A DNA stretch of 64,000 nucleotides from Olsenella sp. oral taxon 807 (GTDB lineage: Bacteria; Actinomycetota; Coriobacteriia; Coriobacteriales; Atopobiaceae), in assembly GCF_001189515.2 (NCBI RefSeq), contig NZ_CP012069.2, forward strand, positions 2,666,001 to 2,730,000, in the 5' to 3' direction. Below are positions 56,259 to 64,000 of the stretch, piece by piece. The position numbers and the translations under genes are program-made. Position 1 is the stretch's first letter. Every line of letters begins with the position of its first letter. Under the pieces are notes generated by a model. The model did no database searches and had not been told where the DNA came from. It was given only the letters and a program-made list of their open reading frames with translations.

Positions 56259-57131
56259 TCATTCCCCGCGCCGCGCGGGTTCGAAGCGAGAGATCCATGC
56301 CGCCATCGCTCCCAAAAGCAGGAAGGTCACGCTCGCACACAGGCCCACGGCCGAACCTATCGCAGAGGCGACGCGGGTTGTGGCAGCTGCGGAACCCGCA
56401 GGGCCTGCGGCGATGGAGAGCTCGACGGGCAGGGACCCCAAACGCGCCGCCCAGCTGGTCGGCAGGTACGAGAACGCATTGGCACCGGCAGCGGTGAGCT
56501 CACCGGTCATGAGGCCGTGCGCGAGTCCGCCCAGCGAGAAGAACGCGAGCATGAGTCCCGCCGCGCCCGCGGATATGGCCGAATTGCGACCCCAGCGCAA
56601 CGCAATGGCATAGAGGATGAGGTAGATGGGGGCGCTGCCAAGCGAGAGCCCAAGGGCGGCAAGCGCCCGCGCATCCGGCCCCAGCGCCTGACGCCCAGCC
56701 AACACGAAGGGGACGGCGAACACGACCATGGCAAGGGCAAGGGCCGCCGCCCCCATCAGCCAGAGCGCAAAGAGCCTCGCGGCGAGCGCCCGGTATCTTG
56801 ACGGGACGGAGAGCAGGCCCGAGAGGCCCGTGGCCTCCCCCTCACCATCCGCGTCCAGGCCGCAGATGATGCCCACCATGAGCGGCATCATCGCACCCAA
56901 GAACTGCACGAAGGCATCGGCTCCCATCGACGCGTCCCAGGGAGCATAGGCGAAGTACGCCCCGCACGCCATCCCTGCCGCCAGGGCGCACGCCAAGTGC
57001 AGCGGCACGAGCGGCGAGTGGTGCAGGCGCAGCGCCTCGGCACGCAAGGCGTGCGGCAGCGTCATTCTTGGCTCGCCGACGGCACAGCCGCCCCCTACCC
57101 GACAACGCTCCTCCTCTTTCCGCGCCATCAT
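56259..57131 (-). CDS. Lantibiotic-immunity-type ABC permease (second, LanG-like)
   Basis: About 290 aa. A short basic N terminus, then about six membrane segments of the ABC-2 permease pattern (LHLACALAAGMACGAYFAYAPW, LGAMMPLMVGIICGLDADGEGEATGL...). The motif A-E-x-L-x(3)-(H/R) after the N terminus and D-x-E near the second segment are typical of LanE/LanG/MutG proteins. Start ATG 57131 overlaps the stop of the upstream permease (ATGA). Together with its partner it forms the membrane part of an exporter that removes lantibiotics or related peptides from the membrane. Confidence 0.8.
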   Translation of the reverse strand: MMARKEEERCRVGGGCAVGEPRMTLPHALRAEALRLHHSPLVPLHLACALAAGMACGAYFAYAPWDASMGADAFVQFLGAMMPLMVGIICGLDADGEGEATGLSGLLSVPSRYRALAARLFALWLMGAAALALAMVVFAVPFVLAGRQALGPDARALAALGLSLGSAPIYLILYAIALRWGRNSAISAGAAGLMLAFFSLGGLAHGLMTGELTAAGANAFSYLPTSWAARLGSLPVELSIAAGPAGSAAATTRVASAIGSAVGLCASVTFLLLGAMAAWISRFEPARRGE

Positions 57132-57958
57132 CGCAGCTCCTCCGACCGGTCGAGCCACACCGCACCAGCAGCGGTGAGCGCAGCCGTGAGCACGGCGGCA
57201 ACGATGAGCGCCAGTGCAACGTCTGGCCCCTGGGATATCGACTCAACGAGGGCCATGCCGGGGCTGGCAGGCTCACCGCTCGGCAAGACCGGCAGAAAGG
57301 CCGTCGGCAACACGATGGTGGCCGCAGGTGGACAAGCAGGCCAGAACGGCACGACCGACCACCCCAAGCTCAAGGCCAGCTGCACCGCCAGCGGGACGAA
57401 GACGCCCGCGAGCATCCCGACGCGCATGGTGAGAAGGTGCGTCGCTGGTATCATCCACGAGCCCATGACGGTCAGCGCGAGCGCTACGGCCAGCATCGCC
57501 GACATGCTCGCCGCGCCCTGCGGTACCACGAGCGACATTACGGCGTACACGGCAAAGACGACAAGGTTTGACAGCAACAAGAGCGCCAGACACCAGGCGA
57601 CCTTCGCACCCCACGCCAAGTGCAGCGGCACGCCGCTCGAAAGCAGAGTGTGGTTGCCCAAGCGCGCATCTGCGTTTGCCACCGTCGCGGCAATGAGCGT
57701 TATCGAAACTGGCATCAGCAGCGCATACCAGTAGTTCCACGGTGAGTACGACAAGCCGAACTGCGGCACGCTCAGGGCGACGAAGGCTGCCAAGAGCGGA
57801 AAGGGCAGGGCCAAGACGATGGCCAGGCGCACCGGAGCCCCATGCCTCGACTTCAGGGCCTCCGCACGCAGGGCACGTACGAAGGAACCCTGTGCGAGCG
57901 TGTCCTCGCTACCAGTCCTTGCCATGGCAGCGCCCCCTGCCATGCATTGCCCTCTCAT
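57128..57958 (-). CDS. Lantibiotic-immunity-type ABC permease (first, LanE-like)
   Basis: 276 aa with about six membrane segments. FVRALRAEALKSRHGAP matches the N-terminal motif of the MutE/EpiE family; APVRLAIVLALPFPLLAAFVAL begins the first helix. ATG 57958 lies inside the last codons of the ATPase gene (ATGA overlap) with GGAGGG upstream. Confidence 0.82.
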   Translation of the reverse strand: MRGQCMAGGAAMARTGSEDTLAQGSFVRALRAEALKSRHGAPVRLAIVLALPFPLLAAFVALSVPQFGLSYSPWNYWYALLMPVSITLIAATVANADARLGNHTLLSSGVPLHLAWGAKVAWCLALLLLSNLVVFAVYAVMSLVVPQGAASMSAMLAVALALTVMGSWMIPATHLLTMRVGMLAGVFVPLAVQLALSLGWSVVPFWPACPPAATIVLPTAFLPVLPSGEPASPGMALVESISQGPDVALALIVAAVLTAALTAAGAVWLDRSEELR

Positions 57959-58668
57959 CGTCTTCCCTCCTTCCTGCACACGTTCATGAAGAGCGCCTCC
58001 AGGTCCTCGCCCTTGTGCAGCGCGTCCTCGTAGGCGAGCCTGCCTCCGACGATGATGCCCACGGCATCAGCCGTGTGCTGCACCTCGCCAAGGATGTGGC
58101 TCGACAGCAGCACCGTGATGCCCTGTTTGGGAAAGCTCCGTATAAGTCCGCGCAGGTCCTCGATGCCAATGGGGTCGAGCCCGTTGGTCGGTTCGTCCAG
58201 AATCAGCAGGCGTGGGTGCACCAGCAGCGCAAGCGCTATGCCCAGGCGCTGCCTCATGCCCATCGAGAACCTTCCGGCGCGCTTGGTCCCCGTGTCCGTA
58301 AGTCCCACCGCCCCCAAAACCTCATCGATGCGTTCCTCCGGAAGCCCCAACAGCGTGGTACGCACGCGCAGGTTCTCGCGGGCGGTGAGGTTTTGGTAGA
58401 GGGGCGGCTGCTCGACGAGCGAGCCGATACGGTAGAGGTCATCGCGCCGCCAGGGACGCCCCTCAAAGAGCATCTGCCCCTCGCTGGGATGCAGCACGCC
58501 CGTTACCATCTTGAGCGTGGTCGACTTACCCGCCCCATTGGGGCCGAGCAGCCCGTAGACCTTTCCCTCCTCGACATGCAGGGACACGTGGTCCACCGCC
58601 ATCTGCGCACTCCCACCACGACCAAAGCGCTTGGAGAGCCCGCGTGTCTCAAGGACGCATCGCGCCAT
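57955..58668 (-). CDS. Lantibiotic-immunity-type ABC ATPase (LanF-like)
   Basis: 237-aa ATPase. Walker A GPNGAGKST, Q-loop VEQPPLYQNLTARENL, signature FSMGMRQR, Walker B LLILDEPTNGLDP and switch His in LLSSHIL. FSMGMRQRLGIA is the signature form found in LanF/MutF and bacitracin-type ATPases. It heads an operon F-E-G-YxeA-RR-HK on the minus strand. No lantibiotic precursor or modification gene occurs in the window, so protection against others' peptides is likelier than self-immunity. Confidence 0.9.
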   Translation of the reverse strand: MARCVLETRGLSKRFGRGGSAQMAVDHVSLHVEEGKVYGLLGPNGAGKSTTLKMVTGVLHPSEGQMLFEGRPWRRDDLYRIGSLVEQPPLYQNLTARENLRVRTTLLGLPEERIDEVLGAVGLTDTGTKRAGRFSMGMRQRLGIALALLVHPRLLILDEPTNGLDPIGIEDLRGLIRSFPKQGITVLLSSHILGEVQHTADAVGIIVGGRLAYEDALHKGEDLEALFMNVCRKEGRR

Positions 58669-58723
58669 ATGTCGCTCCCTTCTTCTCGTCTTCTTGCCTC
58701 ACCCCCAAGTCTGGACAGAATTC

Positions 58724-58739
58724 CTAAAGAAGCGCTAAA
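58724..58739 (-). promoter_or_regulatory. TTTAG direct repeat, candidate response-regulator site
   Basis: TTTAG is repeated 11 bp apart (one helical turn) on the minus strand, 56-71 bp before the ATPase start. Direct repeats of this spacing are the usual target of OmpR-type regulators such as the one in this operon. Confidence 0.4.
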
Positions 58740-58808
58740 GGTCGTCGCGACGTGTTCTGCAGCTGCCCGATAGGGCCGAGCGATCGCGGCCTTCCCGCGC
58801 TCCCGTGC

Positions 58809-58837
58809 TTGACGGATACCCCTTATGGGTATATAGT
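58809..58837 (+). promoter_or_regulatory. csoR-copA promoter with CsoR-like operator
   Basis: TTGACG (58809-58814), 17-bp spacer, TATAGT (58832-58837). The palindrome ATACCCCTTATGGGTAT (58816-58832) fills the spacer and touches the -10 box. It matches the pattern of CsoR operators (ATACCC...GGGTAT), so Cu(I)-free CsoR would block RNA polymerase here. Confidence 0.7.
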
Positions 58838-58916
58838 GCGCAGCGGGTTTTGGTGAGGCGCGGTGAGGCGCTAAGAATAGGAGAATGGCGACGTGAGGAC
58901 AGGCGGGGAGGACACG

Positions 58917-59240
58917 ATGGGCACGGCAGCTGGGCCCCACCCTGATCGCACGGGTCCTCGCACGAAGCACACCCCGCGTCCGAACCAGCTCAAACGTGAC
59001 GTCACACGCCGCCTGAACCGCGTCATCGGCCAGCTCAACGGCATCAAGGGCATGGTCGAGCAAGACCGCTATTGCAAAGATGTCCTCACCCAGCTCGCCG
59101 CCGCCGAAAGCGCCGTCCAGGCAATCTCGCGCTTGCTGCTCAAGGAGCATCTCGAGACTTGCGTGGTCGAGCAGATACAGGAGGGCAACATAGAGGTCGT
59201 CGACGAGGTCATGGACCTCCTCAAGAAGTTTGGCGCCTAA
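58917..59240 (+). CDS. csoR: Copper-sensing repressor CsoR
   Basis: 107-aa all-alpha DNA-binding protein of the CsoR/RcnR family. Cu(I) ligands are present in the Cys-x24-His-x3-Cys pattern: Cys53 in DRYCKD, His78 and Cys82 in LKEHLETC. The long RRLNRVIGQLNGIKGMVE helix carries the conserved Arg used in DNA binding. ATG 58917 has GGGGAGG at 6 nt; a GTG at 58893 with GGAG is a less likely start. The N-terminal ~25 residues are Pro/Arg-rich, as in several family members. It lies 87 bp before copA, under a promoter with a CsoR-like operator. Confidence 0.92.
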   Translation: MGTAAGPHPDRTGPRTKHTPRPNQLKRDVTRRLNRVIGQLNGIKGMVEQDRYCKDVLTQLAAAESAVQAISRLLLKEHLETCVVEQIQEGNIEVVDEVMDLLKKFGA

Positions 59241-59327
59241 CGAGGTGCAGGCGCCATGAACGGGACGCAGCGCCATCATGCGGCTACGTCACCTGGTTCC
59301 AGCCCACACGAAGGGAGTGACCCAAGC

Positions 59328-61967
59328 ATGCCAAGCGAGACGCCCGCACGGGAGACCTTCGACATCACCGGCATGACCTGTGCCGCCTGCCAGGCGCGGG
59401 TCCAGAAGGTCGCGGGCGAGACCAAAGGCGTCACGAACGCCAGCGTCAACCTGCTCAAGAACTCGATGGAGCTTACCTACGATGGTGACCCCGCGACCAT
59501 AGCCGCCGTGGTCAAGGCCATCGACAGGGCCGGCTATGGGGCAGAGCCGCGCTCGACCGCGACATCTGCGGCCAAAGCTGGCCGGACCACGACCACCCTC
59601 GTGAACCCCAAGGCTGGCGCCCAGAGGGCCATCAAGGCCAAGCGGGACCAGCTCGTATGGTCCATCGTCTTTGGCGTGCCCCTCTTCTACCTTGCCATGG
59701 GACCCATGCTCTTGTGGCCGGAGCTGCCCGGCCTAGCTGGCATGGAGGGCATGATGGCCTCGGCCGTGACGCAGCTTTTGCTCGCGACCTGCGTGCTCTT
59801 TGTCAACCGGGAGTACTTTGTCAGGGGCTTCACGTCCCTTGTCAACCTGGCGCCTAATATGGACTCGCTCATCGCCATAGGCTCGACGGCATCGTACGCC
59901 TACAGCCTCGTGGGCATCTACCAGATGGCCCTCTCCCTTGGCGTGGCAGACCTGCAGGCAGCGCACCACGCCATGATGCATAACCTCTACTTTGACTCGG
60001 CCGGCACCATCCTCGTGCTCATCACGCTGGGCAAGTACTTTGAGGCACGCGCCAAGGGCAAGACGACGAGCGCCATCAGCGCCCTCATGGATCTTGCCCC
60101 CAAGACCGCGACCGTGGTCCGCGAGGGACAGGAGATCCAAGTTCCCACCGAGGACGTCCGGGTGGGAGAGCGCGTGATCGTGCGTGCGGGAGAGTCTGTG
60201 CCCGTGGATGGCAGGGTGGTGGAGGGCTCTGCCTCCATAGACGAGTCGGCCATCACCGGCGAGCCCATCCCCGTGGAGAAGGGAGTGGGCGACGCGGTCA
60301 CAGGCGCCACCGTGTCCCAGCGTGGTTGGATAGCCATGAGAGCCACGGCCGTGGGTGACGACACCACGCTCGCCAACATCATCCGCCTCGTGGACGAGGC
60401 CACCAGCTCGAAGGCCCCCATCGAGCGTATGGCCGACAGGATCGCGGGTGTCTTCGTCCCCACCGTCATCGGCATCGCGGCCGTGACCTTCGTCGCGTGG
60501 ATTGCGCTCTTCACACCGGGCAACTTCTCTGTGGCCTTCAACCACGCCGTCGTCGTACTCGTGATCTCCTGCCCCTGCGCCCTGGGGCTCGCCACGCCGA
60601 CCGCCATTATGGTAGGCACCGAGCGCGGAGCCAAGTTTGGTATTCTCATCAAGAGTGCCGAGGCGCTCGAGACCGCCTGCAAGCTGGACACCGTCGTCCT
60701 GGACAAGACGGGCACCATCACCGAGGGCAGGCCCCGCGTGACCGACGTCGTACCCGGAAGCGAGGTGGAAGAGAGCGAGCTCTTTCGTGTGGCCGCCGCG
60801 CTCGAGCGCAGAAGTGAGCATCCGCTCGCCGAGGCCATCTGCGCCCACGTAGACGAGAGGTACCCCAGCGCCGACGGCGGCGTCGCGATCACGGACTTCG
60901 AGCAGATTGCAGGGGGTGGCCTCAGGGCAACGGTCGATGGCCGCCTTGCCCTCGCGGGAAACGCCCGCCTCATGGAGGCCGAGGGCATCTCGCTCGGCAC
61001 GCTTGACGCCCATGCCGACGCCGTAGCCACCCAGGCCAAGACGGCGCTCTTCTTTGCGAGAGATGGCAGGGCCCTCGGCATGGTCGCAGTAGCCGACACC
61101 GTGAAGCCGACGTCGCAAGACGCCATCGCCCGCCTGCGCCAGCTGGGCATACGCACCGTGATGCTCACGGGCGACCAGGAGAGGACCGCACGCGCCGTCG
61201 CCAACCAGGTGGGCGTGGACGAGGTCATCGCGGGCGTCCTTCCCGACCAGAAGGACCGACTCGTCCACGACCTCCAGCGGAAGGGCCACAGGGTCGCGAT
61301 GGTTGGAGACGGCATCAACGACGCGCCGGCGCTCGCCCGTGCTGACGTAGGCATCGCCATCGGTGCGGGCACCGACGTCGCCATCGAGTCAGCCGACGTC
61401 GTACTCATGCACTCCGACCCCGCCGACGTCGCGACCGCCATCGAGCTCTCTAGGGCAACGATGCGCGATATCAGGCAGAACCTGTTCTGGGCGCTCTTCT
61501 ATAACTCAATCTGCATCCCGGTGGCCATGGGCGTGCTCTCGCCCTGGGGCATCAGCCTAAACCCAATGATGGGAGCGGCGGCCATGGGCTTCTCGTCCGT
61601 GTTCGTGGTCACCAACGCCCTCAGGCTCTTTGGATGGGAGCCCAGTGGGGCAGGCCACAGAGCGAGGGCAGTGGAAGTCACCCCCGCAAAGGATGAAGGC
61701 ACGACTGACAACGCCTCCGGCACCGCCGAGGCACAGGAGAAGGGAAGCGATAGCATGGCAGTAAGGACACTTTCGATCGAGGGCATGATGTGCGAGCACT
61801 GTGTGGCCCATGTGACAGAGGCCCTCAAAGGGGTGCGCGGCGTGAAAAACGTGCACGTGTCACTTGAGGATAAGAGCGCAACCCTCGACGCGGGGCCGCT
61901 CGTCTCTAACAAGCGGCTCGAGAAGGCCGTCGAGGACGCGGGCTACAAGGTGACGTCCATCGCGTAG
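59328..61967 (+). CDS. copA: Copper-exporting P1B-type ATPase with C-terminal CopZ-like domain
   Basis: 879-aa membrane ATPase exporting Cu(I). Order: N-terminal metal-binding domain (GMTCAAC, Cys18/Cys21); membrane helices; actuator [15 protein letters not shown] in the ion-binding helix; phosphorylated Asp in VLDKTGT; hinge [12 protein letters not shown]. After the normal end (about residue 805) there is a linker (EAQEKGSDS) and a second metal-binding domain with GMMCEHC, ending at the stop. The start is ATG 59328, with AGGGAG upstream and the metal-binding domain starting directly after; ATG 59256 with GAGG 10 nt away is possible. An internal ATG at 61755 with AAGGGA upstream would yield a free copper chaperone. 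Confidence 0.94.
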   Translation: MPSETPARETFDITGMTCAACQARVQKVAGETKGVTNASVNLLKNSMELTYDGDPATIAAVVKAIDRAGYGAEPRSTATSAAKAGRTTTTLVNPKAGAQRAIKAKRDQLVWSIVFGVPLFYLAMGPMLLWPELPGLAGMEGMMASAVTQLLLATCVLFVNREYFVRGFTSLVNLAPNMDSLIAIGSTASYAYSLVGIYQMALSLGVADLQAAHHAMMHNLYFDSAGTILVLITLGKYFEARAKGKTTSAISALMDLAPKTATVVREGQEIQVPTEDVRVGERVIVRAGESVPVDGRVVEGSASIDESAITGEPIPVEKGVGDAVTGATVSQRGWIAMRATAVGDDTTLANIIRLVDEATSSKAPIERMADRIAGVFVPTVIGIAAVTFVAWIALFTPGNFSVAFNHAVVVLVISCPCALGLATPTAIMVGTERGAKFGILIKSAEALETACKLDTVVLDKTGTITEGRPRVTDVVPGSEVEESELFRVAAALERRSEHPLAEAICAHVDERYPSADGGVAITDFEQIAGGGLRATVDGRLALAGNARLMEAEGISLGTLDAHADAVATQAKTALFFARDGRALGMVAVADTVKPTSQDAIARLRQLGIRTVMLTGDQERTARAVANQVGVDEVIAGVLPDQKDRLVHDLQRKGHRVAMVGDGINDAPALARADVGIAIGAGTDVAIESADVVLMHSDPADVATAIELSRATMRDIRQNLFWALFYNSICIPVAMGVLSPWGISLNPMMGAAAMGFSSVFVVTNALRLFGWEPSGAGHRARAVEVTPAKDEGTTDNASGTAEAQEKGSDSMAVRTLSIEGMMCEHCVAHVTEALKGVRGVKNVHVSLEDKSATLDAGPLVSNKRLEKAVEDAGYKVTSIA
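61755..61967 (+). CDS. Possible internally initiated CopZ-like chaperone
   Basis: The last 70 codons of copA ([16 protein letters not shown]...) form a complete heavy-metal-associated domain of CopZ size. The ATG is preceded by GGAGAAGGGAAG at 9 nt, which is unusual for a chance position inside a coding region. I infer that a separate chaperone may be made from the same mRNA, analogous in outcome to E. coli copA frameshifting. If so, one locus gives both exporter and chaperone. Confidence 0.45.
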   Translation: MAVRTLSIEGMMCEHCVAHVTEALKGVRGVKNVHVSLEDKSATLDAGPLVSNKRLEKAVEDAGYKVTSIA

Positions 61968-62291
61968 GGACATCGCGCCGCGTAGGTTGCGTCGCCCCTG
62001 GAGCTCGCCCCTGGAGGCCGGCGCGAGCGGCACAGCGTACCACGTCGCAACAGTGTACACAAATGACCAAAAACGACGCCGAGAGGCCCTTTTCGCCAAT
62101 TTGTGTACACTGTTGCATCCCCGCGTCTATCCACAACGGCACAATAGTGTACACAAATGCCCCAAAACGGCTTTGAGAGGCCCTTTTCGCCAATTTGTGT
62201 ACACTCCTGCCCTTGGCCCCCCAGACAGCCGTGCTATAGTAGAAGACGCACGTTGACAGGTGGCAAAAACAACGGACGAGGGGAACGTGAC
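61968..62291. repeat. Intergenic region with a pair of family A modules
   Basis: Family A modules at 62052-62111 and 62146-62205, each exactly 60 bp, 34 bp apart, both beginning AGTGTACACAAAT and ending AATTTGTGTACACT. Left flank contains GGTTGCGTCGCCCCTGG, similar to the end of the 285-bp element. Right flank (62206-62291) is the bioY leader with TTGACA at 62254, but no clear -10. No gene. Confidence 0.75.
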
Positions 62292-62870
62292 ATGAGCGAC
62301 AAGATAGGCGGCATCACAGTTCAGAAAACCACGACCGTACCCGCAAGCATTGGCCGTATCGCCATCGCGACAGCGGCGCTGGCGATCTGCGCAAACGTTC
62401 AAGTTCCCCTGCAGCCGGTCCCGTTCACCCTACAGATCCTGGCGCTGGGCCTCATCGTCGCCACGCTCAACACGAAGGAGGCCCTCTCCTCCACGCTTGC
62501 GTATCTTGTCATCGGCGCTCTTGGCGCCCCGGTATTCGCAGGCGCCATGGGCGGCCTTACCAGGCTTGTCGGTCCCACCGGGGGATTCATCTTGGGGTTT
62601 GTGCCTGCCGCTGGCGTTGGGTCTTGGCTATGCGCACGACTCGCCCGCACGAGGCTTCCCCAGGCTACCTCTACGTTTTTCGCCATCGTCGCTGCGATCA
62701 CCATCGCTTATCTCTTTGGGTGGGCGCAGCTCATGGTAGTCAGGCAGCTCTCGCCTGCTGCTGCCTTCGCAGCGGGGATCGCGCCGTTCGCCGTGATGGA
62801 CTTGCTCAAGGCCGTCATCGCCACGAGCGTCGTCTCGGCTGGCAGGATTGCCCTCCGCGCACGCAAGTAG
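62292..62870 (+). CDS. bioY: BioY biotin transporter substrate-binding subunit
   Basis: 192-aa membrane S component of an energy-coupling factor transporter, six helices. The family motifs are present: NVQVPLQPVPFTLQILALGL and the GLTRLVGPTGGFILGFVPAA block that lines the biotin site. ATG 62292 follows GAGGGGAACG. No EcfA/T genes lie nearby, so it should use a shared module from elsewhere or function alone. Biotin auxotrophy is a reasonable inference for this lineage but not shown by the window. Confidence 0.92.
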   Translation: MSDKIGGITVQKTTTVPASIGRIAIATAALAICANVQVPLQPVPFTLQILALGLIVATLNTKEALSSTLAYLVIGALGAPVFAGAMGGLTRLVGPTGGFILGFVPAAGVGSWLCARLARTRLPQATSTFFAIVAAITIAYLFGWAQLMVVRQLSPAAAFAAGIAPFAVMDLLKAVIATSVVSAGRIALRARK

Positions 62871-62908
62871 CCTTCCACGGAGGTACACCTTTCGGGCCGA
62901 GCGACGTC

Positions 62909-63538
62909 ATGCAGCGTGGGCGATTTGTGCCTGCGACGCACGGCAACATGCGCTGGAACCACAACTCTGTGTATTATCACGAGCTGGTCGCGGATGCCGC
63001 AGAGAGGGGAGGGTCAGCCCTCGACGTGGGCTGTGGGGACGGCGAGCTCCTGGAGCTGCTTGCAGGGGTGTGCGAGCGCGTCGTCGGGGTGGAGAAGGAC
63101 CCCGCTGCCGCGCGTGCCGCAGCCGACAGGGCCGCAGGCAATGGCACCGTCATCTGCGGTGACTTCATGGCAGCAAAGAGTCTCCCTTTGGCAGGCTTTG
63201 ACACGATCACCTGTGTCGCATGCTTGCAGCACCTGCCACTCGAGGCGGCGCTCGCACAGATGGCGGAGTTGCTGCGGCCTGGCGGCAGGTTGCTCGTCAT
63301 CGGCCTCTCTGCGAACAAGTCGTTGGTGGACTGGCTGCTCTCCGCCCTCATGATCGTGCCTGGGAGGGTGTCTGGCTGGATCCATCGCGAGAGCACCTTC
63401 CCTGGCATGAAGGTCGCTTGGCCCTGTGAGTCCTTGGACGAGATCAGGTCCGTTGCCAACATCCTGCTCCCCGGAGCACGGATCAGGAGACGTCTCTACT
63501 GGCGCTATTCGCTTATGTGGACGAAGCCCGCTACCTGA
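62909..63538 (+). CDS. Class I SAM-dependent methyltransferase
   Basis: 209 aa. Motif I ALDVGCGDGELLELLA (about 46-61), VVGVEKDPAAARAA, ICGDFMAA and motif III-like LLRPGGRLLVIGLSA give a complete Rossmann methyltransferase of the ubiE/COQ5-like group. Substrate unknown. The start is uncertain: ATG 62909 (MQRGRFVP) has no good ribosome binding site; ATG 62948 (MRWNHNS) would also keep the fold. It lies 38 bp after bioY on the same strand. Confidence 0.85.
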   Translation: MQRGRFVPATHGNMRWNHNSVYYHELVADAAERGGSALDVGCGDGELLELLAGVCERVVGVEKDPAAARAAADRAAGNGTVICGDFMAAKSLPLAGFDTITCVACLQHLPLEAALAQMAELLRPGGRLLVIGLSANKSLVDWLLSALMIVPGRVSGWIHRESTFPGMKVAWPCESLDEIRSVANILLPGARIRRRLYWRYSLMWTKPAT

Positions 63539-63559
63539 GTGGACCGCGACGTTCCGTCG

Positions 63560-63585
63560 CAGGCACCCGCCCGTGAGGGTGCCTG
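63560..63585 (+). terminator. Hairpin after the methyltransferase gene
   Basis: CAGGCACCC and GGGTGCCTG, a perfect 9-bp stem with 8-nt loop, 21 bp after the stop; no T-run follows on the plus strand. Confidence 0.5.
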
Positions 63586-63620
63586 GCCTTGGGTCAAAGC
63601 CCGGTTACCCCTGCTGAGGC

Positions 63621-64000
63621 TCACCCCTTAGCCGAGACCATGCCGGAGATGTAGCTGAACCGACTGTCTATGTGGCTGATCTCGGCGCTCGCTTGGACCT
63701 CCCAGCCCCGCGTCAGGTCGTAGGTCCGCAGCGTGCGGTCGGACTGGGTGTAGAGCGTGTCGCCCCTGACAACGGCGTGGTCGAGCGCGTACCCGAGGTC
63801 AACGACCTCGCCGGGGCGCCAGCGCTCCGCCGCCTCGCAGACGGCGGCGGAGGTCGTCTTGCCGTTCGCGTCGTCGTGGACGTCCCCGAACAGGGCGACG
63901 AGGCGCTCTCCCCAGGGGACCACCTCGAGGACCTGCCTCCCGAGGTCGAAGGCCTCCGTCGCGCCCGTGGCGGGGTCATACGACCCGAGCACCTGCGACT
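63621..64000 (-). CDS. C-terminal part of an unrecognised protein, cut by the window end
   Basis: Frame open to the window edge, about 126 codons visible (..SQVLGSYDPATGATEAFDLGRQVLEVVPWG ... SGMVSAKG). Repeated short strands (YDPATG, GDTLYTQSDRTLRTYDL) suggest a beta-propeller or other beta-repeat fold. No family named. It converges with the methyltransferase gene. Confidence 0.55.
   Translation of the reverse strand, partial: SQVLGSYDPATGATEAFDLGRQVLEVVPWGERLVALFGDVHDDANGKTTSAAVCEAAERWRPGEVVDLGYALDHAVVRGDTLYTQSDRTLRTYDLTRGWEVQASAEISHIDSRFSYISGMVSAKG

Noticed and set aside
59733-61441. Two minus-strand ORFs of about 500 codons opposite copA
   Set aside because: Antisense shadows of copA; composition is unlike that of a protein and there is no ribosome binding site.
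62224-62291. Biotin-regulator (BirA/BioR/BioQ) operator before bioY
   Set aside because: No convincing TTGTAAACC-like or other known biotin palindrome could be read; only TTGACA with no clear -10.

Overview
This 64 kb window is high-GC DNA (roughly 60-65% by eye) from an anaerobic actinobacterium. The best fit is the class Coriobacteriia, family Atopobiaceae (Olsenella-like). This is inferred from gene content and style: Gram-positive sortase/SPQTG surface proteins, an F-type ATPase operon preceded by rpiB-glyA-upp, GTG/TTG starts and strong GGAGG ribosome binding sites. The genus is an inference; no database was searched.

Layout. 0.3-3 kb: a class B sortase directly downstream of a probable substrate, a wall-anchored surface protein ending in SPQTG. 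3-4.5 kb: a lipoprotein, a gene remnant and RidA. 4.6-7 kb: nested repeats and a frameshifted IS256-family element. 7.2-17 kb: acylphosphatase, LigA, a Gfo/Idh/MocA oxidoreductase, an EamA transporter, an aquaglyceroporin and a two-subunit ABC exporter. 17.4-27.6 kb: two nearly identical 5S-23S-16S rRNA operons in tandem on the minus strand. 27.9-32.3 kb: a divergent phosphohexomutase with GalU, a DtxR-type regulator and MurA. 32.3-42.1 kb: the complete atpBEFHAGDC set, with upp, glyA and rpiB upstream. 42.4-46.6 kb: amidohydrolase, CobW-type GTPase and APC permease. 46.8-49.8 kb: an ECF sigma factor, its probable membrane anti-sigma factor and a von Willebrand A lipoprotein. 51-52.6 kb: an AAA/DUF4143 ATPase flanked by repeat blocks. 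53.4-58.7 kb: a lantibiotic-immunity-type ABC transporter with a YxeA-like protein and a two-component system. 58.8-62 kb: CsoR and a copper ATPase CopA with a copper-chaperone domain at its C terminus. 62.3-64 kb: BioY, a methyltransferase and the 3' part of an unrecognised gene.

The most unusual content is intergenic. Several families of palindromic repeats occupy most of the large gaps. Family A is a 60-bp module with 13-bp inverted ends (AGTGTACACA(A/G)AT), always exactly 60 bp and usually in pairs separated by about 34 bp. Two family A modules make the core of a 285-bp MITE-like element at 17.0-17.3 kb, with about 22-bp terminal inverted repeats and a perfect 10-bp target duplication. 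A second copy of this element at 4.6-7.0 kb has been invaded by a family B array, which was then invaded by the IS256 element (9-bp target duplication). Family B consists of arrays of a roughly 21-bp motif, CTCACGGAAAAGCGCATTCTG, whose orientation flips around a conserved centre; it occurs at 4.6-6.7, 50.1-50.4 and 52.9-53.2 kb. I found no CRISPR array and no tRNA gene.

Regulation visible in sequence: a CsoR-like palindrome within a TTGACG-N17-TATAGT promoter; a shared 29-bp promoter-like motif before the sigma-factor gene and the VWA lipoprotein gene; a palindrome just upstream of the DtxR-type gene; and a probable leaderless promoter for the EamA transporter.
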